Positions 53,715 to 61,334 of a DNA stretch of 64,000 nt are shown piece after piece. The stretch spans positions 1 through 64,000 of the forward strand of contig JBGCFR010000001.1 in NCBI GenBank assembly GCA_045107045.1. The letters are read 5' to 3'. The notes under the pieces were generated by a model. It saw only the letters and a program-made list of their open reading frames with translations, searched no databases and was not told the origin of the DNA. The position numbers and the translations under genes were made by a program. Origin of the DNA: Putridiphycobacter sp045107045 (GTDB lineage Bacteria > Bacteroidota > Bacteroidia > Flavobacteriales_D > Crocinitomicaceae). The stretch's first letter is position 1, and the number at the start of each line of letters is the position of its first letter.

Positions 53715-55085
53715 CTATTCTTTAATAAATTTTAATCTTGATGATTGTCCTTCAGTTGTTATAATTTCAACGATATATAAGCCCGACTCAAGATGACTAA
53801 CCTCTATTAAGTTTTTAAAATCAGTATTAATTAAAGACACTACTTTGCCTTCAATTGTTATGATTTTGATTTGTTCAATTGTCACAAGCTCATCCGCAGC
53901 TGTATTGATTTGAATAGAATGAGTTGCTGGGTTCGGAAACAAGTTGACCTGAAAATCATTCTCTTCTTCTTCAATACCAACATTAAATTGGGTATTTTCA
54001 TAAAAATAAGTAGCTCCATAATACTCAGTAATAAATAAATCCTGATCACCATCATTATCAATATCAGCAAAAGTGGGCGCAACTGTGTAGGTATCATAGC
54101 CAAATACTGAAATATTAAATGGATTCCCAAATCCATTCCCTCCTTGGAATTGTGGTGCCGCGGCAGTTCCAATATTTTGATGATAGTAAACAAATTTGCT
54201 ATAGTAGTCGGTTCTAATAATGTCTAAGTCACCATCTTGATCTAAATCTGCAAAATCCGTATAGGCTATATAATTAAATGCTACCGCTGATAAGCCAAAT
54301 GGGTTTAGAACAGGAGCTGCAAAGTTAGGAGCTGTTGAAGTACCAGTATTCTCAAAATATATAATGCCTTGATTGTAGTAGTCGTACTTATAACTTATAA
54401 TATCTAAATCTCCATCATCATCAATATCTACCGCGTCACTTATAAAATGGTAATCCTCTGTCAATCCAAAAGGACTGACTTGCTCCGGTCCAAAACTAGG
54501 TGCTGTTGGTGTTCCTATATTCTCAAAATAACTGAGTGTGCCAAATCCATAATTTCCATCATAACTTGTCATTAATAAATCAGAATCACCATCACCATCT
54601 ATATCAGCGCAAACTGTGCTGAAAAATGAATAAGCGGTAATTGCATTATTAAGGCCAAATGGGTTTGTCACTGTATCTGCAAAATCTGGAGCAGTACTGG
54701 TTCCAATATTTTCTTGAAAAAGAATGGTGCCATAATATCCATTTGTGAATAAGTCTAAATCTCCATCATTATCAATATCTACAAAATCTGTTTTTCGGAA
54801 ATAAGTTTCATTAACTTTTATATTAAATGAGTTAGTATCTGGACCAGTAAAACTTTGCGCAAATGAATGTCCTGAAATTAACATAGAAGCTGCTCCTAAT
54901 GTTCTTGCCAATTTTCTTCGACTAAAAAAAGCTTTTAATTTGTTAAAATAATAATGCAGTTTTAATCTTAAATTATTCTTCTCAGAAGGCGCAATTTGAT
55001 CCCATTTGCCTGATTGAATCAGGAGGTTGATTTTTTTTGCAATCTGATTAAATTTCGATACGTCCGTTTTATTCGCTTTTTTCAT
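53715..55085 (-). CDS. VCBS/FG-GAP repeat surface protein with T9SS tail, copy B
   Basis: A 456-residue paralogue of copy A with the same plan: basic N-terminal region, twin Arg at 56-57 (SRRKLARTLGAASMLI), FG-GAP repeats with loops such as DIDNDGDLD and DIDGDGDSD, and a type A sorting tail (VNLFPNPATHSIQIN). The first 70 residues of the two copies are nearly the same. Its start lies 17 bases inside the TIGR03032-like gene, which implies coupled translation. It is therefore in one operon with cysC. Ligand unknown. Confidence 0.86.
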   Translation of the reverse strand: MKKANKTDVSKFNQIAKKINLLIQSGKWDQIAPSEKNNLRLKLHYYFNKLKAFFSRRKLARTLGAASMLISGHSFAQSFTGPDTNSFNIKVNETYFRKTDFVDIDNDGDLDLFTNGYYGTILFQENIGTSTAPDFADTVTNPFGLNNAITAYSFFSTVCADIDGDGDSDLLMTSYDGNYGFGTLSYFENIGTPTAPSFGPEQVSPFGLTEDYHFISDAVDIDDDGDLDIISYKYDYYNQGIIYFENTGTSTAPNFAAPVLNPFGLSAVAFNYIAYTDFADLDQDGDLDIIRTDYYSKFVYYHQNIGTAAAPQFQGGNGFGNPFNISVFGYDTYTVAPTFADIDNDGDQDLFITEYYGATYFYENTQFNVGIEEEENDFQVNLFPNPATHSIQINTAADELVTIEQIKIITIEGKVVSLINTDFKNLIEVSHLESGLYIVEIITTEGQSSRLKFIKE

Positions 55086-56160
55086 CTGCCTCTAATTTAG
55101 CCCAAAAAGTTTGATTTGGGATACTAATTCCTAATTTACTTTCTGGCATTTTACTATTTATGATATTGGGTCTTAACATATTTGGTATAACTTCAATATC
55201 GTATATTTCATCTACTGAAGTATGATATTTAATTTGACCACAGAAACTTCCAGTCGGTAAGTGAACTACAGAGATTCCTGAAAAATTCGCTTTTTCCGCT
55301 ATATCTAACTTAGCAAATGTGCTTGAATTCTTTCTCAATTTAGATAATCCAATAAACAAATAGTCTTTAAAATGTGCCATTCCTCTCACAAACCCGCCTA
55401 AATTGATTATTTCCGTTTGTTTTCCGCTTACTGTATCAACTTCAACTAATTGCCCAGTGGCGGAGAGTAAAATATAAAGCTTCTTATTAATTATTATTGG
55501 AGAATGTGGCATGGCTAAACTATCGTTTAGTACCTCATTTGTTGTTACATTAATTACTGTTCCTGTTTTTGTGATATTACCCCTCCAACTTTGTTGAGCA
55601 TCTCCCTGATTAAATGATGTAGCATATTTTGGTAAACCATTTTCCATGGCCATACCATTTAAATGGCACCTGTCTTCTGACACTAGCTTGGAAATAAATG
55701 AAGGTTTCCAATAAGGTGTGAAATTATATTGATTGTCAATTTTGACAATGCAGGAAAATAGAGTATTTACGCCAAAAATTTGCTCATTTTTCCCAAAACT
55801 TAAGTCATGAATATCTATTCCTCCTGAATTATAAGACACTCTAGGCATGAATAGTGCGTCATATTTTTTTGGCGCTCTTGGATAAAATTCTGCTAAGTCT
55901 TTTGAGTTTTGAAATAGTTCTATAGAATCTTTACAAGCTAGACCAAGTTTACCCCTTTCGTTGTCCAACGCAATTCCCATTGGCTTATTAAAAGTTCTCG
56001 GCAGTTGAACGAGGTGCTCCTCGTTTTTAGGTGAGATAAAAATAAGTTTACCAGCCTGGTAGGTTGAAATAGCTAGAGAGCAATTTAACTTTGTCAATAA
56101 TTCCGGAATATTGGGAGAGTATGTACAGGAAAAAGGCTGGGTTAAATTTGGTTGTTGCAT
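55069..56160 (-). CDS. TIGR03032-like (DUF4915) protein
   Basis: A 363-residue soluble protein without a signal peptide. Its opening (CSLAISTYQAGKLIFISP, RTFNKPMGIAL) and later blocks (LYILLSATGQLVEVDTVSGK, GFVRGMAHFKDYLFIGLSKL, FCGQIKYHTSVDEIYDIEVI) match what I know of TIGR03032, a family of predicted beta-propeller proteins of unknown function. I could not check this against a profile. It starts 1 base after the cysC stop and overlaps VCBS copy B by 17 bases, so it is firmly within this operon. A role linked to PAPS use or to the VCBS proteins is suggested by position only. Confidence 0.78.
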   Translation of the reverse strand: MQQPNLTQPFSCTYSPNIPELLTKLNCSLAISTYQAGKLIFISPKNEEHLVQLPRTFNKPMGIALDNERGKLGLACKDSIELFQNSKDLAEFYPRAPKKYDALFMPRVSYNSGGIDIHDLSFGKNEQIFGVNTLFSCIVKIDNQYNFTPYWKPSFISKLVSEDRCHLNGMAMENGLPKYATSFNQGDAQQSWRGNITKTGTVINVTTNEVLNDSLAMPHSPIIINKKLYILLSATGQLVEVDTVSGKQTEIINLGGFVRGMAHFKDYLFIGLSKLRKNSSTFAKLDIAEKANFSGISVVHLPTGSFCGQIKYHTSVDEIYDIEVIPNMLRPNIINSKMPESKLGISIPNQTFWAKLEADEKSE

Positions 56161-56161
56161 A

Positions 56162-56689
56162 TTATTCGTTCAATTGTTGAGTAATGTAGTTAACCAATTC
56201 TTTTGCACTTTCTTGTATAGGTTGGTCAGTGCAATTTAGTACTAATTTTGGATTTAACGGAGGCTCATATACAGAGTCAATCCCTGTGAAATTGTTAATT
56301 TCTTTTTTTCTTGCTTTTTTATATAATCCCTTAATATCGCGGTTTTCACAAATTGTAAGTGAAGTATCGACATAAATTTCATGAAAGTTGTCAGGGCCAA
56401 TGATTGCTTTTGCCATATCTCTAATACTTTCCGTTGGGCTAATAAAGGTACAAATACAGGACAAGTTGTTATTCAAAAATATTTTTGATACCTCTGCAAC
56501 CCTCCGAATATTTTCTCTACGGTCTTTGATAGTAAAACTTAGATCTTTGCACAACCCATCTCTTAAATTATCTCCATCTAGTAAAACAAGTTTTTGCCCA
56601 TTAGATTCAAATTCTTTTTGTACGGCAGATGCCACAGTTGTTTTTCCTGCACCAGAAAGGCCTGTTAACCAAAAAATACTAGCATTCAT
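56162..56689 (-). CDS. cysC: Adenylylsulfate kinase
   Basis: A 175-residue APS kinase with P-loop GLSGAGKT (10-17), DGDNLRDGLCKDL (38-50), the RRENIRRVAEV lid and TFISPTESIRDMAKAI. It phosphorylates APS from CysDN to PAPS, the sulfate donor for sulfotransferases and the substrate for PAPS reductase. It is a single-domain form, not fused to CysN. It is the first gene of the cysC-TIGR03032-VCBS set and faces cysDN across the two VCBS genes. Confidence 0.93.
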   Translation of the reverse strand: MNASIFWLTGLSGAGKTTVASAVQKEFESNGQKLVLLDGDNLRDGLCKDLSFTIKDRRENIRRVAEVSKIFLNNNLSCICTFISPTESIRDMAKAIIGPDNFHEIYVDTSLTICENRDIKGLYKKARKKEINNFTGIDSVYEPPLNPKLVLNCTDQPIQESAKELVNYITQQLNE

Positions 56690-56821
56690 AACTTAAAAAT
56701 AAAGGAAGTGATTCCCCAAATTATTTATAAAAAAATTAAAAGTACAACTAATATTTAATTCTATAGAATCAATGTTATGAATGGGTAGACTGATTTATTA
56801 TAAATATGTTATACCTAAGAA

Positions 56822-57613
56822 TTAACCTAATAAAGCCTTTAATGTTTCTGCAAAATCAGTGTTGACATCTCCGTATTTATTCAAGTAGTCTTGATTAGAC
56901 AATTTAATGACTTCTATTGCTTCCTCTCTACCGTAAGTATCTGTAATTTCAACTTTTTTATCCGACCCATCTGCATTTGGGTTTGATTTATAAGTTAGAA
57001 AGAAGTGCTTTACACGATCTAATACCAATGCTGGAACCTCTTCAATATCTTTAATTTTACCGTAAGCTTGATCGTCTTTTAAAACTGCAATAATTTTATC
57101 ATCTGCTTCACCGCCATCAATCATTCTAAATCCGCCAACCGGAATGCAATCCACTAAAATATTGCCACGATCAATATTTCTCTCTGATAATATAATTATG
57201 TCAAGCGGATCTGCATCTCCAACAATTCCTGTCTTTCCAGATTGTTTCATACAAAAATCAGCTACCAAGTTATCGCAATATGTTTGAGGAACAAACCCGT
57301 ACAATGCAGGCACTATATTCGAATATTTTTGCGGACGATCAATAAAAATATGTCCGCTCGGTTTATCAATTTCGTATTTGATTTGGTCACTTGGGTTAAT
57401 TTCAATATACGCTTTCACTTCATTTGGAGCATTGTCACCCAACGTCACACCATGCCATGGGTGTGCTACAAATTTCTGTTCAAATAATTTAACTAGTTTG
57501 TCTATTTTCGTCATCTCAATCTCTGTAATTATTTCCGCAAAAATACTATTATTTTTTAACCCAACCATTGCTAGACCTGAAACCTTCAAAAAGTCACGTC
57601 TTTTAAAAGTCAT
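56822..57613 (-). CDS. Family I inorganic pyrophosphatase with Tat-like N-terminal leader
   Basis: The 263-residue frame begins with a twin-arginine leader (FKRRDFLKVSGLAMVGL, Arg5-Arg6). The pyrophosphatase follows: HPWHGVTLGD (51-60), KYEIDKPSG, YGFVPQTYCDN (105-115), DADPLD metal site (133-138) and GGFRMIDGGEADDKI. The catalytic part fits a soluble family I enzyme hydrolysing PPi. An internal ATG at 57514 (Met34) would give a leaderless cytoplasmic form, so location is uncertain and both forms may exist. ATP sulfurylase nearby makes PPi. It lies 13 bases after cysS. Confidence 0.87.
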   Translation of the reverse strand: MTFKRRDFLKVSGLAMVGLKNNSIFAEIITEIEMTKIDKLVKLFEQKFVAHPWHGVTLGDNAPNEVKAYIEINPSDQIKYEIDKPSGHIFIDRPQKYSNIVPALYGFVPQTYCDNLVADFCMKQSGKTGIVGDADPLDIIILSERNIDRGNILVDCIPVGGFRMIDGGEADDKIIAVLKDDQAYGKIKDIEEVPALVLDRVKHFFLTYKSNPNADGSDKKVEITDTYGREEAIEVIKLSNQDYLNKYGDVNTDFAETLKALLG

Positions 57614-57626
57614 TTCATATCTAATT

Positions 57627-59087
57627 TTAGGGAGTCCATGTAGTACCTTCTCTACTATCTTTAATGGTTATGCCGGCCGCTTGCATTTTATCTCTAATCA
57701 AATCTGATGTTTCAAAGTCTTTGTTGGCACGGGCATTTTTTCTAATTTCGAGTATAACATCCATGGCTGCATTTAACTTTGAATCATTTTGTTCGCTAAC
57801 AGCATCTAATCCCATAACGTCAAAAATAAAACCATGTAATAGGTCAAATAACTTTATCTTATCGGCCTTAGTTATTGTGGCTTTTCCGTCATTCACCGAG
57901 TTAATAAATCTAACACTATCAAATAAGTGTGCGATTAAAATAGGTGTATTGAAGTCGTCATTCATGGCGGCGAAAAATTCTTTTTCTTTATCTGCTATGT
58001 TTTCAGAACTGCTATCAGATGTTTTTAGATTATCTAATGTTTTAAAGGCAGTCATTAATTTATTAAATCCTTTTTCGGCTGCATTTAAGGCTTCTGACGA
58101 AAAGTCAAGCATACTGCCATAGTGAGCCTGCATCATAAAAAACCGTACTACCATAGGATGGTAGGCTTTTTCTAATAAATCGCTTCCACCAGTAAATAAT
58201 TCATGTGGCAGTAAGGTATTCCCAGTCGATTTGCTCATTTTTTGCCCATTTAGAGTTAACATATTGGTATGCAACCAATAGTTAACAGGTTTTTTTCCTG
58301 TTGCTGCATTTCCTTGTGCTACTTCACACTCATGGTGAGGAAACTTAAGGTCCATTCCACCACCGTGAATATCGAATTGTTCACCTAGGTATTTAGTTGA
58401 CATAGCCGTACATTCCAAATGCCATCCCGGAAAACCATCACTCCATGGTGAGGGCCAACGCATAATGTGCATTGGTGATGCTTTTTTCCAAAGTGCAAAG
58501 TCTAATGGTGCTCTTTTTTCAGATTGACCATCAAGCTCACGAGAGCCAGAAATTAAATCTTCAATTTTTCTTCCTGACAATTCACCGTAATTATTTGTTG
58601 AATTGTATTTTTCGACGTCAAAATAAACTGAACCGTTACTTTCGTAGGCAAATCCATTATCAATAATCGATTGAATTAATTGAATTTGTTCAATAATGTG
58701 GCCCGTTGCTGTTGGTTCTATCGTAGGGGGAAGATTGTTAAATGCTTTCAAAATTTCATGGAAGTCAACTGTATATTTTTGAACAATTTCCATTGGTTCC
58801 AGTTGTTCTAATCTGGCCTTCTTAGAAATTTTGTCTTCTCCTTCATCTGCATCATTTTCCAAATGTCCAGCATCTGTAATATTTCTTACATACCTTACTT
58901 TATAGCCTATATAGCTAAGGTAACGGTATATCATATCAAACGAAATAAAAGTACGGCAATTACCTAAATGAACATCACTGTATACAGTAGGGCCGCAAAC
59001 ATACATTCCCACAAAATTTTCATTTAGTGGTTTGAAAGGAACTTTGTCACCTTTCAATGTATTATATACTTTTAAGTCGTTTTTCAT
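57627..59087 (-). CDS. cysS: Cysteinyl-tRNA synthetase
   Basis: A 486-residue class I synthetase with MYVCGPTVYSDVHLGNCRTF (zinc Cys and HIGH-like HLGN), WHLECTAMS (zinc site), HHECEVAQGNA and GQKMSKSTGNT (KMSKS loop). Length is normal for CysS. It charges tRNA-Cys in the cytoplasm. It is followed after 13 bases by the pyrophosphatase gene, a sensible pairing since aminoacylation yields PPi. The ATG at 59087 (MKNDLKVYNTL) fits the family N-terminus. Confidence 0.94.
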   Translation of the reverse strand: MKNDLKVYNTLKGDKVPFKPLNENFVGMYVCGPTVYSDVHLGNCRTFISFDMIYRYLSYIGYKVRYVRNITDAGHLENDADEGEDKISKKARLEQLEPMEIVQKYTVDFHEILKAFNNLPPTIEPTATGHIIEQIQLIQSIIDNGFAYESNGSVYFDVEKYNSTNNYGELSGRKIEDLISGSRELDGQSEKRAPLDFALWKKASPMHIMRWPSPWSDGFPGWHLECTAMSTKYLGEQFDIHGGGMDLKFPHHECEVAQGNAATGKKPVNYWLHTNMLTLNGQKMSKSTGNTLLPHELFTGGSDLLEKAYHPMVVRFFMMQAHYGSMLDFSSEALNAAEKGFNKLMTAFKTLDNLKTSDSSSENIADKEKEFFAAMNDDFNTPILIAHLFDSVRFINSVNDGKATITKADKIKLFDLLHGFIFDVMGLDAVSEQNDSKLNAAMDVILEIRKNARANKDFETSDLIRDKMQAAGITIKDSREGTTWTP

Positions 59088-59118
59088 TGCATTAGTAAAA
59101 TTGATTCTCCAAAAATAA

Positions 59119-59149
59119 AAAAACGCCTTGGTTTAACCGAGGCGTTTTT
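59119..59149 (-). terminator. Terminator after the YwqK/MORN-like gene
   Basis: A 15-base arm AAAAACGCCTTGGTT pairs with AACCGAGGCGTTTTT (one G-T pair), with a T run on the minus strand. It lies 21 bases after the YwqK-like stop and before the cysS start. Confidence 0.88.
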
Positions 59150-59170
59150 GAATTTATATTTTTTTAATTC

Positions 59171-60052
59171 TTAGAGTTGTCCATCAGAATGGTATTTTCC
59201 ACTTTTCCAAACTTCAATTTTTAAAAGTATACCGTCAGTATCATACTTATAAAGTTTACCATCAAATAGCTTACCGCCTTTAAACTTCCCATCCATCCAA
59301 AGCTCCTCATTATCATTGTAGACTTTATTGTATCCGTCTCTATCAAAGACTTTCCCTCTCATATTTCCTTTATCCCCATTGGGACCACCATTACCTTCAT
59401 TTACTGTAACTGGCTTAACTGTTATTTCTTTTACTTCACGACTTTGTATTTTACCATCCGTGCCGTAAACAATTACCTCTTTTACCTGACCATCTTCTGT
59501 GTATCGAGTTGCCGTTCCAGTTGTGACTCCATTCTTTTTGGTAAATTCAAATTCTACTTGTCCATTAGGATAATAATATTTTTGACGTCCTTCTTCTCTA
59601 CCAATACTATTGAAAGATTTTTCTTGTGCTACAACTCCATTTTTATAGTAGGTTTTATAGGCGCCATTTTGACGTCCGTTTACAAAAGTTCCTTTTTCTT
59701 TGGTTTTACCGCTTTCATACATTTTTGTATACTTCCCTTTTGGTCTCCCATTACTAAATTCACCGATAATTCGTGGTGTTTTTCCATCAACAAAGTATTT
59801 TGTCCAAAATCCGTGCTTTCTGTTATCAGCATAAGGTCCTTCTTCAATTTTGCCATTCTCAGGATAGCCAGTATTTGGTCGGTCTTTGCCTTTAATAATC
59901 CATTTACCTTGTTTTCTGCCTAAATCATCTTTTTTGTTTATTTCTCCTTCTCCATCACCTTGAAGCACATATGAAGATCTTAAAATTGGATATGAGTTTG
60001 AAAAGACACTGATTCCCGCTAAAAGGAATATTGTGAGTAAAAAATGTCGCAT
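59171..60052 (-). CDS. Exported YwqK/MORN-repeat-like protein
   Basis: A 293-residue protein with a signal peptide (MRHFLLTIFLLAGISVFSNS). It has repeated short beta-hairpin units of MORN-variant type: GKIEEGPYADNRKHGFW, PKGKYTKMYESGKTKEKG, NGAYKTYYKNGVVAQEKS and EGRQKYYYPNGQVEFEF. Databases often label these YwqK-family antitoxins. I see no toxin gene beside it, so I call it only an exported repeat protein of unknown role. It is monocistronic with a strong terminator. Confidence 0.8.
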   Translation of the reverse strand: MRHFLLTIFLLAGISVFSNSYPILRSSYVLQGDGEGEINKKDDLGRKQGKWIIKGKDRPNTGYPENGKIEEGPYADNRKHGFWTKYFVDGKTPRIIGEFSNGRPKGKYTKMYESGKTKEKGTFVNGRQNGAYKTYYKNGVVAQEKSFNSIGREEGRQKYYYPNGQVEFEFTKKNGVTTGTATRYTEDGQVKEVIVYGTDGKIQSREVKEITVKPVTVNEGNGGPNGDKGNMRGKVFDRDGYNKVYNDNEELWMDGKFKGGKLFDGKLYKYDTDGILLKIEVWKSGKYHSDGQL

Positions 60053-60144
60053 GTTAAAAATCGTTAATCGTTGTCTACTAATCTACGTACTTTTTTAACA
60101 TTAAGTTTTAAAATTTCGACAAATGCTAAAAAAAAATCGACTAA

Positions 60145-61095
60145 TTATACTTTTTTGTCGACGATTACATTGTCCAACATAATTTTTGTTAACTTTTCCA
60201 TGTTGAAATCTGGTGCCCAACCCCAATCATTTTTAGCTTCTGTATCATCAATACTTTCAGGCCAAGAGTCAGCAATAGCCTGTCTAAAGTCTGGCTTGTA
60301 TTCAATTTTGAACGAAGGCTTTAATTTTTGAATAGACTGGTGAATCACCTTTGGTGTAAATGAAACACCTGAAATATTGTAACTAGATCGTATTTTAATT
60401 GATTCTGATTGTGCTTCCATTAAGCAGATGGTTGCTTTTATAGCATCTTCCATATACATCATTGGTAAGCCTGTATTTTCACTTAAAAAGCATGTAAATG
60501 TTTCGTCTTTTTTTGCTGAATAAAAAATATCAACAGCATAGTCTGTAGTGCCTCCCCCTGGAGGAGAGGTGTATGAGATTAAACCAGGGTAGCGGATACT
60601 GCGCACGTCTACACCATATTGTTTGTGGTAATATTCGCACCAACGTTCACCTGCTTGTTTACTAATTCCGTAAACTGTGGTTGGTTCCATAACAGTTGAC
60701 TGAGGCGTATTTATTCGTGGCGTACTAGGGCCAAAAACAGCAATAGAACTGGGCCAAAATACCTTGTCAATTATTTTGTCTTTTGCCAGATTAAGGACAT
60801 TGAACAAACCATCCATGTTTAATTTCCATGCAAAATCAGGGTGCTTTTCAGCTGTTGCTGATAGTAGTGCAGCTAATAAGTAAATTTCTTTTATATCGTA
60901 TTTTTTCACTATTGACTTAAGCGAATCTAAATCTAGAATGTCTAGTATTTCAAAAGGTCCAGTTTTTAACTTGGAATTTGTTGGTTCTTTAATATCTGAA
61001 GCAATAATAGAATTACTGCCATATTTTGCCCTTAACCCTAAAACTAATTCAGTACCAATTTGACCAGATGAACCTATCACTAAAACTTTCTTCAT
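60145..61095 (-). CDS. L-threonine 3-dehydrogenase, SDR (UDP-galactose epimerase-like) type
   Basis: A 316-residue extended SDR with NAD motif GSSGQIG (8-14), YLLAALLSATAEKHP, SSIAVFGPSTPR, catalytic YGISK and the hallmark YPGLISYTSPPGGGTTDYAVD. This matches the short-chain L-threonine dehydrogenase of Bacteroidota, which oxidises threonine to 2-amino-3-ketobutyrate. It sits divergent from the tyrosine-catabolism genes, in keeping with an amino-acid-degradation locus. No kbl gene is in the window. Confidence 0.9.
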   Translation of the reverse strand: MKKVLVIGSSGQIGTELVLGLRAKYGSNSIIASDIKEPTNSKLKTGPFEILDILDLDSLKSIVKKYDIKEIYLLAALLSATAEKHPDFAWKLNMDGLFNVLNLAKDKIIDKVFWPSSIAVFGPSTPRINTPQSTVMEPTTVYGISKQAGERWCEYYHKQYGVDVRSIRYPGLISYTSPPGGGTTDYAVDIFYSAKKDETFTCFLSENTGLPMMYMEDAIKATICLMEAQSESIKIRSSYNISGVSFTPKVIHQSIQKLKPSFKIEYKPDFRQAIADSWPESIDDTEAKNDWGWAPDFNMEKLTKIMLDNVIVDKKV

Positions 61096-61111
61096 GAACT
61101 TTCCTTTGGCA

Positions 61112-61144
61112 CAAAAATATGTTTTATTTTCAAATCTCTCACAA
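61112..61144 (-). promoter_or_regulatory. Putative promoter of the threonine dehydrogenase gene
   Basis: On the minus strand TATTTTTG (61112-61119) fits the -7 box and a TTG at 61142-61144 lies 22 bases further upstream, within the usual spacing of Bacteroidota promoters. The -7 box is 16 bases from the ATG. It is the most complete promoter pattern I found. Confidence 0.5.
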
Positions 61145-61175
61145 TTTCAGTGACCATCCATTAAATAAGTTTTGC

Positions 61176-61183
61176 TATATTTG
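61176..61183 (+). promoter_or_regulatory. Putative -7 box of the hmgA-hppD operon
   Basis: TATATTTG fits TAnnTTTG on the + strand. It lies 151 bases upstream of the hmgA ATG, which would give a leader of about 145 bases holding the palindrome at 61247 and a weak GGAAC/GTTCC hairpin with a T run at 61290-61313. Confidence 0.4.
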
Positions 61184-61246
61184 TTATGCTACCCAAACAG
61201 ATACTATGAAAAGCAATTGGACGGGTTTACTAAGTCATTTAAGATA

Positions 61247-61259
61247 TCTGATTATCAGA
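61247..61259. promoter_or_regulatory. Palindrome in the hmgA leader, possible operator
   Basis: TCTGAT-T-ATCAGA is a perfect 6-base inverted repeat with a 1-base centre, located between the -7 box and hmgA. It could be bound by a catabolic regulator, but one copy of this length can arise by chance. Confidence 0.3.
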
Positions 61260-61334
61260 AATCCGGAATGACTTTGCTCTTTTTATTAAGGAACAGGAAG
61301 TTCCAGTTTTTTTCAATTTCAACTTAATAAAATT

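Noticed and set aside
59171..60052. Toxin-antitoxin system at the YwqK-like gene
   Set aside because: The family label suggests it, but the protein is exported and no toxin-like gene lies next to it.
61206..61271. Possible 21-residue leader peptide before hmgA on the + strand
   Set aside because: It starts with ATG but has no regulatory residue run (such as Tyr or Phe) and no support beyond being open.
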